Source: Amanita rubescens
Lineage: Eukaryota > Basidiomycota > Agaricomycetes > Agaricales > Amanitaceae
Direction: 5' to 3'
Length of the DNA stretch: 38,443 nucleotides
Assembly (NCBI GenBank): GCA_015039365.1
Contig: WION01000509.1
Coordinates: 1 to 38,443 of the forward strand
In this document: one piece after another, positions 30,061 through 38,443 of the stretch
How positions within the stretch are numbered: position 1 is the stretch's first letter
Layout of the letters: every line of letters starts with the position of its first letter
Made by a program: the position numbers and the translations under genes
Notes under the pieces: model-generated
Seen by the model: the letters and a program-made list of their open reading frames with translations, nothing else
What the model was told of the DNA's origin: nothing
Database searches by the model: none

Positions 30061-32801
30061 TACTACAAACTTAATCACTCATCAGGTTCGAAATTCAGCT
30101 TATAATCCATTATAAATTCATCATTGCTATTGTAATCGATTACACAACACGACTTCACTTCTGATTACAGAATTATCATGAGAGAGCGTGGGCGGCTCGG
30201 CAATATATTGTCGGCCTTGCGGGTTGACTTTCTCGATTCCGATTCCTCCAAGGCAGTCTTTGCTTACTTTGCGCGCTTCGGCGCATGGAGACTCGGCGGC
30301 AGCGGCAGCGGGACAAAGGGAAGAGGGATGCTTGAGGGGTGGCCGCCACTACGTTCGTGACTCAGCGCGCGTGGATGTGAGCTTTATACCATTAGTTTGC
30401 TCATTCCGGGGCCAAAGGAAGGCGGTCCACTGATCGAATGCAAACATAATATTGTCGTAGCCATGGGCGATAAGCGTGGAAAGGGAGAAACTGAGAGGAG
30501 GGAGAAACGAGCTAGATGGTGAGAGGGCAAGTACGTCAGTTTATTTGGTGCTCTGATTACCGAAATTTTTGCAAAGTCCAGCCAGCTTTCTGCCACGGGA
30601 GAAGGTTCGAGTGCGCTACATGTATGTTTCATGCTATACTCCGGCATACTCATGGTTCAAGTTGCTCTACAGTCCCGCCCAGGCAAGGATGAACAGACGG
30701 TCATGACGGTTGGGTGATGGATCTTCCCAGGCGCTCGAAGCGCACGACGACGAAGGTATCGAGGAGCGACGAGGACCAGATAAATGCATCGAGCTCAATC
30801 TTCAGGTGCGCGACGGAGAGTGCTGCAAGGTTGGACACTGTGGAGGGTTGGGATGCTGGTGTTGACAGCATGCAAGAATCCGAAGTGATCACCAACTTAC
30901 CTTAATCAGCATTTTTAAACTTGGGTAGAGAATCGAAGCGCAGGAGCCTAGTATGGGTGGTGCGGGATGCAGGAAATTGAGCGCGAGAGTCTGAATAAAC
31001 AGTTGACTCACTGTGGAAGGTTTTTCGCTATCTTTTGAGAAATGTGAACCAGCATGTGGCCTGGAGTGTGTGGGCGGGTATGTTAAGCTCGATGGGGAGC
31101 GGCTGGACGCCACTGTCAGAGGGTTGAGGGGCGGGATGTCGACAACCGTTTTGTCAACGTACCTCGGCGCGTTTCTTTGTCTCAAAATGGGTTAGTCGTC
31201 CAAGACTGATGGTGAACACCCTCCCTTGCTCATGCCTATCGAGACCACCACTATCGATGGCCGGCGAAAGCGTCTCCAAATCATTTTCATCAATGACGGA
31301 GCGCCGGACGACGGGCAAACTTTACCTGGATGACATGCATATATTGAGTTGATAGTTCCGATATTAGCAGCTTACTTAACCCCCGCACCATGGGATTGCG
31401 TGCGAGTTGATTTGACCGCAAAGGGTTACGCAGCTTAGGACTTCATTCTAAGATAAAAGAATATGCCATGAATGTCCGGCTTTGAACACGTAAATTAGGG
31501 AACGGTACGCGGTGCGCAGTGATCGGAGGGCTTGCGCGTGCTCACAAGGCTGCGTTACAATCGTTTCCAGGTACTCTTTCGTGTCCACCAGCACAGGTTA
31601 GCCTACCCAGACGAGAGATAATGATTAAGTGATCCTACCTGGGAGTGTGGCAGATACATCAGCAGATATGGTTTTTGACCTGTATCCTTTCAGGGCTTGG
31701 CCTTTACGGAATCTCCATTCGCTTGATGCTGCGAGGGCGGCAGGTCCAAAGCGGCTGCCGATGATATTGGATAGGACCTGCTGGAAATAGGTGGAAGTTT
31801 GACGTAAGTATTTTTACGTCAATTGAATTCTCTTTGCCCGAGAAGCCCGATGGCTGAATTGAACGCTCTTTTGACGTGAGCTAATGTCAACTATAGTTTC
31901 CACCAATGCACAATTGAACTAAATATGGGCATACACGTATCTAGGGTCTTCAAGAGCCAAAACCCGAACTATCAGCGATCACACGGAGGCAATGGAACTT
32001 CTGGCAGTGTGAGATCCTCTATCAAGGCGTGCAAGAGATGTCAAGGCATTGCTCAAAATGATCACAAATCAGAACAGCATGGAGGGCGGGAAGGCACTGC
32101 GGAACCACGCACGAGCGATCCGGATTGACGACCCGACCCAAACGAGGGACTGGTCCGAAAATATTGTTCCTTCAATGAGGCTTGAGAAGCTGGATATCGG
32201 ATAAAAAGACACCACATTCGAGGTGATGAACTTGAAGCGTACCTTGATATTTACGCTGTTGACTTGGTACGTCACCCTTGTAAACCATTATTATTTCCCA
32301 ATGCTTACCGATATCAATATACGACACGACCGTTCGCGGCTCAGGAACTTCCGAACTCTGAGCTGTGCAGTATACAAATATCTGATGTAGAAACGGGCTG
32401 CGTAGGCCCTTTCGAGTTACTATTATGTACATGACGCGTTTGTGAAGGTTTTCGAACTGTCAACTTGCATCCGTATATTTCGAGGAATAGCGGGATGAAA
32501 GATGCCAGTGTGAGAATAAGGGTCATAAACAATTTTGGATACTGCATTGAGGAGATATCTACTATTTTTGCGTTCTCTTTTGCTCATATAGTACCCGTTT
32601 AGGAAGGTGACGCACCCGACGACGCCGACTTCCCCTTTGGGGTGTTCTGTTTTTGCAACTTGGCGCTCGACCCTGTGGCTGGACACTATGGTTCGTAACA
32701 CTACAGAAGGAAATGACACACAGGTAACTATTAGGACAGCCCATAATCGCAGGCTTGCACCGGAGTTGACCGATATTTTCAGGGGGAATTTGGGCACCTA
32801 G

Positions 32802-32809
32802 TATAAGTA
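32802..32809 (+). promoter_or_regulatory. Probable TATA element of the 194 aa gene
   Basis: TATAAGTA, 115 bp before the ATG at 32917; equivalent to 8438 and 14141. Confidence 0.45.
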
Positions 32810-32916
32810 TTTTTCCATTCTTCATGCTCCTTAGAGCTGGTCTCCTGCGTCTCCCTCTTCTACGGCATTAGCACAAGCCAAGCGCAGCCTGCCCCTTCTT
32901 AACTGTTTTTTTAATA

Positions 32917-33563
32917 ATGGATCTATCCAACTGCCACCTCAACCGTTCTGATTACGACGACGACACCCTCATCGGCACCGTACACTATGCTCGGACAAGA
33001 GATTATGTCAGTACCCATCTCATTGTCGACTGATATACCTGATTGTTAATCTTTCTCTACTTCAATAGGATTCAGTGGAGGGACGCCTGAGTCGAAAAGC
33101 TTCTCTCAGGAGAGCCATCCATGGGATTATTATCGTAGGGAAATCAACTGAATCCTGCGAAATATTCCTCGTTGCCCCATTTTCGAATCATTGGCCAGAC
33201 AGGACTCACAAAGAGCCTACAAGCGAGTACGTGATCGGGGGTACGGGCGAGATTCACGCCGGAGTTCCTTACAAGATTCGTAAGGATAAGATTCGGATAA
33301 CGCATGATGGCGGCCGAAAAATGTTGAAACCTGGCGCACTGGAGAAGCTCCTCGCGAGGATAAAGGAGAATGAATTTAGTAGTCCTTCGCTGCAACGGCC
33401 AGCACAGGGGCGCCGTGGTGGTGGTGGTAGTTCCCAGCCTGGACGCCGATTTGGAGCTCATACTCATTACCATGGACGAAACATAGCTCATTATGGCACA
33501 ACTTTTTACCCCCAGAGCCATGTATTCGTTTATCCGTCTATTTATTCTTTTGCTTCGCTGTAG
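32917..33563 (+). CDS. Conserved unit protein, paralogue C (194 aa, two exons), unknown function
   Basis: Exon 1 is 32917-33006 (MDLSNCHLNRSDYDDDTLIG...), intron 33007-33068, exon 2 is 33069-33563. Intact frame. The donor is GTCAGT instead of the GTGAGT of the two paralogues, a weaker but usable form. This is the most divergent copy: SSHWPDRTHKEPTSEYV, HYHGRNIAHYGTTFYPQSH, and an added Gly-rich RGGGGSSQPGRR. GIIIVGKSTES, YVIGGTGEIHAGVPYKIRKD and KPGALEKLLARIKENE are nevertheless kept. All length differences are multiples of three. Same upstream TATA as the others, but only one tandem-repeat unit. Confidence 0.73.
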
Positions 33564-35399
33564 ATTATTTATGCCAAGGTCGTGGCTTCCCTTGCGTTTT
33601 CCTTTGTTCAACGACTTTTGATTTCCCGTCTAGTTTCTCATTAATATTTCGCATACCACGTTTTCATGCTATATGTTATTTATGCAAACCTCCGTATGAG
33701 GTGAAACAATCAACGGACATGATGGAGTCAGGGATGAGGAGATCAGAGAGAATGGTACGTACCACGGACACATCACAAGGGCCGCTCGTTGAGGTTTCCC
33801 ATTAACCTTTCGCATACCATGTTTCCACGCTATACGCTACTTATACAAACCTCATGAGTCATGCAACCCACAAGTTGTCACCTACTTGGTTTGCATCAAG
33901 TTTTCGACATATGCCTATTGTTTGATGAGGGACACGCTCGTCGTCGAGTAAAGTCCTGTTTGCGATTTGAGCTTCCATAACAGATTAAGTGATGAAGCAG
34001 GCGACTATCCCTCTTCATGACGACGAAGGGCAGAAGAAACCCTATTGTACGGCTCATCGTACAGACGGTGCTTGCAATTTCGTACCATTATGAGGTATAT
34101 AAGATACACAGTAGAGGTATAAGATGCTTTGGTCCCAGCTTAAGTAGTGATGGGCAAGTCGACATGACGGCCAGCACGTCGAAATTTCGACGTACCTTCC
34201 AAATCTGGGAGTGTATGTGACATGTGACATGTGACTTGCGCGTCAACGCCGACCTTAGCAAAAGCCACAGTGGCAGGCAGGCCGGCAGTGAGATGACTTC
34301 TTGCTGGATCTTCCGTATACCACCGTTCAAGTGCTGTCATACGAGAATTCCGTGAAAAAAGGCGGGGAAGGGTGAAGAGATTTGTAAACGCACCTCTGGG
34401 TTTCGCAATTGTAATCGGAACGTCGGCGTGGCGCATGGTACTAGGGATAATCTGATGAATAGTGGTGGTGTGAAGGGCCCTAGTATGGGTGGTCAGATTA
34501 GACACAAAAGCCATAAGTGTACCGAGTTTTACATGCTTATTAGGGGAGCGTCGCATCTTCGATGACGCCCGTTGCTTTCCTGATAAACTGATTATCCCGC
34601 TGATGCCATGCGATACAGACAATCTGAGATGCTATCGATGACCTCGCGCCGAATGCAGGATTCTAGGCGGTAACTTCGATGGTCCATGGTGAGAATTCCG
34701 CAATAATGCGTATCGATGAGACGTGGGGTACGGGTCGACATTTTGGGTACCCTTACCCCTACGCGCACCCGCGCTGCGGTGTTGAACTAGACGGCTTCTT
34801 CGATGATCCGGGGGATTTGAGGGCGTGGCGGGCTATTGGACGGGTCAGCTGAGTCAAGGGGCTGGGAGAGGGGATGTAAGCGGGTGGGCCAATCGTAGGA
34901 CATGTACGGAGGTAGAGTCGGAGTGGGACTGCTAGGCGCTGGGCACCGGGAATGCAGAGTTACTAGGGAGGAATCAGGAAAATAGGAGAAAAAATGGAAT
35001 AAAATCCTCACTGCTCCTCCCCTACCTGTCGCATCCTGACGCTCAGGCTCTCCAGGATTGGCGGCGGTCGGCGTCCCCGAAGTTTTTTGAGAAACAGGGA
35101 AGACGGCAGTGCTGAGGTGTTTAACTCCGTCATATGGTTGGTTTGGGAAGCAGTTGAAGGTGGGGAGCGGAGATCGCAGCGGATCACGCGTCACTTGTCA
35201 CATTTTCCACGCTTCGGGTAACATATCTATCATGGACTTGAATCAACATTATTCTCCATCTCACCGATGATCTGTAGACGAACGATACGTAGGCCCTCAA
35301 ATCGCTATATGCTGGCGTTTTTGCTCAACTTTTTCACTCCAGCGTGGTGCAAGCGTGGTCCTGCCTCCGGTGGGGCATCGGTACTTATGTCCCTACCAC

Positions 35400-35722
35400 A
35401 CCGTGCCGCTCAATCTAATTCAGCCCGGTTTGCGCAGCTCTTGAGACAAACGAGGGACGCAGAGATGGATCGTATCGAGAGGCTCAACGCAGATCCGTTC
35501 AACATTGAAGCGCAGAGGCGGATTTGGAACATGATGCACGGGAGGGTGACTATGCTTTAGTGAGTGCCAGATCATCGCCGTTGGGCGGCGACTAATTTGA
35601 TTTCTCGAAGCGTACCTGTCGAAGTTAACGGTCATCTCGTAAAAGCATTTGTGGATAGCGGGGCACAGCAGACTATCACGAGAGCCCTGGATGCGCGGTT
35701 CCTCCGGTTCCGCTCTCTCTGA
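35400..35722 (+). pseudogene. Fragment of DDI1 (ubiquitin-receptor aspartyl protease)
   Basis: Plus-strand reading SNSARFAQLLRQTRDAEMDR then IERLNADPFNIEAQRRI matches the Ddi1 segment before the protease. Then a deletion joins directly to HGRVTML. A 51-nt intron (35560-35610, GTGAGT...GAAG) is kept, and the frame resumes YVPVEVNGHLVKAFVDSGAQ with the retroviral-protease-type D-S-G-A active site. After QQTI the sequence jumps to LDARF and a stop at 35720. The ubiquitin-like N-terminus, the flap and the rest of the protease are missing, so the product would be inactive. Intron retention shows a DNA-level copy. Confidence 0.85.
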
Positions 35723-35846
35723 CTGTTGTTGCTGAAGCGCTGATAACTGAAATGGTGGTAACTTCCGGATCAAGGGTTCTTATTCATGGACAAAATACTT
35801 ATGCGCATTAAATAACGATACGATGATAAAGGAATAAGATGCCTGA

Positions 35847-36544
35847 TCACGACAACTTGCACACTGCACCAGATGCTTTCTTGCCTTTCCTTTTGGAAAT
35901 GAGCACATGAGTAGAACGTATAAGATGAAGCACTAACTCTGCTTTCATCATCTCCAGGGCTAGATTCAACCGTGACCCAGGAACCTCCAAGTCTGATGCA
36001 ACACTCCAATTGGTCCTGTTTCTACGGCCGTTATCTTCCGTCTTTTTCCAGACAGTAGCGTTGAGCATTGCTTGGTCAACTGGATCCATCAAAAGTGCAC
36101 CAGCTTGGTGCTTTCTGCGAGCGAGAGCCTTAATTGCATCGAGAGCAAAGAAGGTTTTGGGGAATTCGCGATGCTTTCGTGGGGGAGTGTGAGCATCTCA
36201 CTCTCGGTCAAGGTGAAGGCCTTCTTTGCTAGAAGGAAGCAAGATAATGAGGCTTATAACGCAGACGAATTTGGTATAGACACATGCCATCACTCTTGTA
36301 CATTGCCTGATGAAGTGGAAAAGAAGTCAACGCGTCAATTCGATGAAACAATGCCATAAACACGTACCAGAGTACCGATGGGCAACCTCAAGGATTCGTT
36401 ATGCACCCAAGGTTTCAACGTAGCCTCCCATTCTTTCCTGGCTGGTTTCAACAGTTTGTTGATGTTGCGTTTCATGGCCGCTTCCCCCTTCTCCGCCTCG
36501 GTTAGTACCCTCTTGACCCTTGGCTTTGGTTCTGAGGCATAAAC
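35847..36544 (-). pseudogene. Broken minus-strand gene, unknown protein
   Basis: One exon-like piece (36544-36368) begins after a TAG acceptor. It reads YASEPKPRVKRVLTEAEKGE, AAMKRNINKLLKPARKEWEA and TLKPWVHNESLRLPIGTL before a GTACGT donor. A second piece starts after CTTCTAG at 36228 (KKAFTLTESEMLTLPHESIA). It changes frame by one base near 36172 and continues FFALDAIKALARRKHQAGAL, LMDPVDQAMLNATVWKKTED and DLEVPGSRLNLALEMMKAEL to a stop at 35847. The phase mismatch and shift indicate decay. Basic, helical and probably once a housekeeping protein, but no family is assigned. Confidence 0.45.
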
Positions 36545-36719
36545 CTATGCACCGCGGTTTTCTGAAGGCAGGCATTTTTGAACGAAGTGGAGTGGCAAGA
36601 GCGTCACAAAGGCGCGTGACAAAGTTCACATGACCGCGTAATACGTGATCACATGGCGCGCCGCAAGTCCTCCAGAAGGCTTCATCAGGGTGATCGGCCT
36701 CAGGCTGGCGTTGCATCCG

Positions 36720-37235
36720 GTCCTCTCAAAACAGAAATGCACAGTACGCGTCATGATAGTATGGGTTTTCTGACATTCTTACGACCACTGATACCGCAGA
36801 ATCATTCACTTCTTTCTTGGATCGCTTGAGGTGACGGGGGGCGTTCCTCAATGTGAGCTGCCTACGCGACGGTAGTGTTCCTGGTTTTCATTTCCTGCTG
36901 TGGATGTCATTTAGGAGCATTTGCCATTGACCCCGATTCCGAAACGTATTTATCAACAGTTACCGGTTACCACGCGACGTTAGTTATGATTGCGTTTCAT
37001 GCAATTGGATTTCGCACGCTCACGGACTATTTTAGGTTGAATGCAAGAAAGAGCACGAGAAACCATAATGTTTCCTAACCCTTCGGCATTGAGCGCGCGT
37101 CGCTGGTACTACCACGTTACCTCAGAAAAGGTCCAAAGGGTTTTCACCAACACTGAAGCCCTCAACATTTAGAATGTAACGTGGTTGGGCGACTTTGGAG
37201 TCGTGCATTCCACCAGCCGCGATTTCTACGGTCAA
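36720..37235. other. Gene-poor stretch
   Basis: Only a 67-codon plus-strand frame (36875-37078) with a hydrophobic start (FLVFISCCGCHLGAF) stands out. It has no supporting context. Nothing else was recognised. Confidence 0.25.
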
Positions 37236-37239
37236 TTTG

Positions 37240-37599
37240 TCAGACCAGGAGACGGATAGACTCCGTCAAACCACAACGTGAGCGGCTTTCGTCACCCCCC
37301 TTCAGGCACATACCGATTTGGCCGTCAGGGTTGATTATCACCGCCCTGAGGAAAAAACTGCCTTCAACAGGCAAAGAACGTCGTAGGCAGGTCATATTAT
37401 AGTACGCTTCATGTCTTATATATGTGAGGCGAATATTATCCGATATCCAGTACAACACTAATTGCATTCCACCAGCCTTAACGCACTTCAGCTTGCATTT
37501 TCCAAACTGTTTCAGATGAGGTATGATCTGATCAATGTCAAGTAAACTCAGCCTACCTTTGACAGCGAAAAATACGCTAGGCGTGCCCGCTGGCGGCAT
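37240..37599 (-). CDS. Possible hypothetical ORF (119 aa)
   Basis: ATG at 37599 opens a 119-codon frame: MPPAGTPSVFFAVKGRLSLL, then LVLYWISDNIRLTYIRHEAY, then RSLPVEGSFFLRAVIINPDG. A good GTATGT donor right after NPDGQIG suggests that the frame is an exon of a longer gene rather than a full gene. No family recognised and no promoter seen. Confidence 0.28.
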   Translation of the reverse strand: MPPAGTPSVFFAVKGRLSLLDIDQIIPHLKQFGKCKLKCVKAGGMQLVLYWISDNIRLTYIRHEAYYNMTCLRRSLPVEGSFFLRAVIINPDGQIGMCLKGGDESRSRCGLTESIRLLV

Positions 37600-37987
37600 A
37601 TTTTTTGAAGTCAGGCCTCATGCGCGTCGATCTTTCTAGATTTCAGCAGCGTGGCCTTGTTGAAGTGGGTAGCTGAACTCTGTAGGTAATGAAACGTTTC
37701 GACCTACCTGCGCAACATGGGCGCGGGATGCCAAGACAAAAATACTTCAAAAACGCTGGATGGGGACTCCACGCGAGGGAGTCTCGACAAGAAAAGCCCG
37801 CGCTATATATATGATTGGATACTATTACACGTACTAGTATTCGGTTTCCACTGAACGCACTTCTTCCGCACTTGCCCCTTCTCCTCTTCCCCCAACCCCT
37901 TCCACCGAGTCGCTACGTGCTTGGACGACATGGCAGCGATCGTGGATTCTCTGTTAGTGAAACGGGCACAGAGTATTGCAACCGACC

Positions 37988-38267
37988 ATGGGAGCGTTGT
38001 ATGCGGGGGCAATGTTAACGGGAATGTACGTTTCTGCGCGTCTTTACCAATATCATTCGTTAACGGGTCATGCCAAAGACTTTATGGAACCGCCAACATC
38101 CAGACATTCCTTTATTACAAAAACTTTCCCCGGGATCAAATGTTCCAGAAATGTGCAGTGAGTCCGTGCGCGCGACTGACTTGAGCCAGCGCTTAGATCA
38201 TTGGGCGTCCCAGGTCGCTCTCCTTTGGTACGTCTCACATAGCATCGGGTCTTTTTATGAATACTAA
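37988..38267 (+). CDS. Short DUF6534-type membrane protein, probably truncated
   Basis: Exons 37988-38025, 38079-38157 and 38214-38267, with introns of 53 and 56 nt (GTACGT...AAAG; GTGAGT...CCAG with CTGAC). The joined frame reads MGALYAGAMLTGILYGTANI, then QTFLYYKNFPRDQMFQKCAV, then ALLWYVSHSIGSFYEY-stop, 56 aa. This matches the first helices of the mushroom DUF6534 family (a GALYxG...GxxxxQTxxYYxxFPxD start), whose members have about seven membrane helices and around 300 residues. The stretch between ALLW and SHSI is shortened. The product would be a stub unless a longer splice form exists beyond the window. Upstream, TATATATA at 37804 may serve the region. Confidence 0.6.
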
Positions 38268-38443
38268 ACCGAGAATGACAAAGGATCTTAGATTCGTTAC
38301 ATATGATCCTCACAATCATTGAATTTTGGCACTATCTGATCGATTCGTTTGGGGATTATGATGCACTCATCGCGCTGCACTGGTCCGTCTTCCTCTATTG
38401 ACGGCTTTCGCTTGTGCTTATTATTACGCATCCAGGTCGTTTA

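Larger units (their letters stand above)
30060..35160 (+). repeat. Large duplicated unit, copy 3 (about 5.1 kb, the fullest)
   Basis: Includes every block of copies 1 and 2. It starts with an AGAGCGTGGGCG block (30184) and keeps the roughly 400 bp missing from copy 1 (30735-31255). The core repeat (31280-31920), one tandem-repeat unit (32597-32657), the intact two-exon gene (32917-33563) and a shortened minus-strand trace (34480-34690) follow. Similarity to copy 1 ends near 35160 (GTTTGGGAAGC versus GTGTGGGAGGG). No transposase or clear terminal repeats were found. Confidence 0.75.

Noticed and set aside
35640..35680. FVDSGAQQT as a retrotransposon aspartyl protease
   Set aside because: The neighbouring linker sequence (RFAQLLRQTR, LNADPFNIEAQRRI) is specific to DDI1, so this is a host gene fragment.

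Overview
The window looks like a repeat-rich, gene-poor stretch of a mushroom-forming basidiomycete (Agaricomycete-type) nuclear genome. The evidence is many short introns (about 48-78 nt, GTRNGY donors, CTRAC-like branch points, YAG acceptors), a MYND plus DUF4470-type protein, a DUF6534-type membrane protein, and degraded fragments of genes with clear fungal relatives. No rRNA, tRNA, CRISPR array or bacterial-style operon was seen. Species cannot be named from sequence alone.

Layout. 1-1.9 kb: two decayed gene fragments on the minus strand, an ADP1-like ABCG transporter and the exonuclease part of a mitochondrial DNA polymerase gamma. 1.9-2.4 kb: a small plus-strand gene with a micro-exon. 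2.7-4.0 kb: the first of three minus-strand genes for signal-peptide-bearing, proline-rich proteins. 5.0-16.4 kb: a dispersed repeat in inverted orientation, followed by two copies of a 4.5-4.6 kb duplicated unit. 16.7-18.4 kb: a dead MAP kinase kinase and other remnants. 18.5-22.3 kb: the most normal part, with three plausible genes (260 aa unknown, 568 aa MYND/DUF4470 type, 88 aa unknown). 23.2-30.1 kb: a tandem duplication carrying the second and third secreted-type genes, both ending in paired C2H2 zinc fingers, each followed upstream by the same dispersed repeat. 30.1-35.2 kb: a third copy of the large unit. 35.4-38.3 kb: fragments of DDI1 and an unknown gene, then a short DUF6534-type gene.

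Two gene sets stand out. (1) Three paralogous genes share a promoter block, TATA box and signal peptide, but have very different proline-rich middles and different C-termini: two carry C2H2 fingers and one carries an RG-rich tail. They could be secreted, nucleus-targeted effector-like proteins. (2) Three large duplicated units each keep one intact two-exon gene for a 190-194 aa protein of unknown function, with its promoter and a small tandem repeat upstream, while most of the surrounding unit is decayed. This contrast suggests that the protein is, or recently was, under selection.

The rest is best read as a dispensable region that accumulates DNA-level copies of host genes (introns kept), dispersed repeats and segmental duplications. 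Gene models were assembled by hand from splice signals and reading frame. No homology search or expression data were available.
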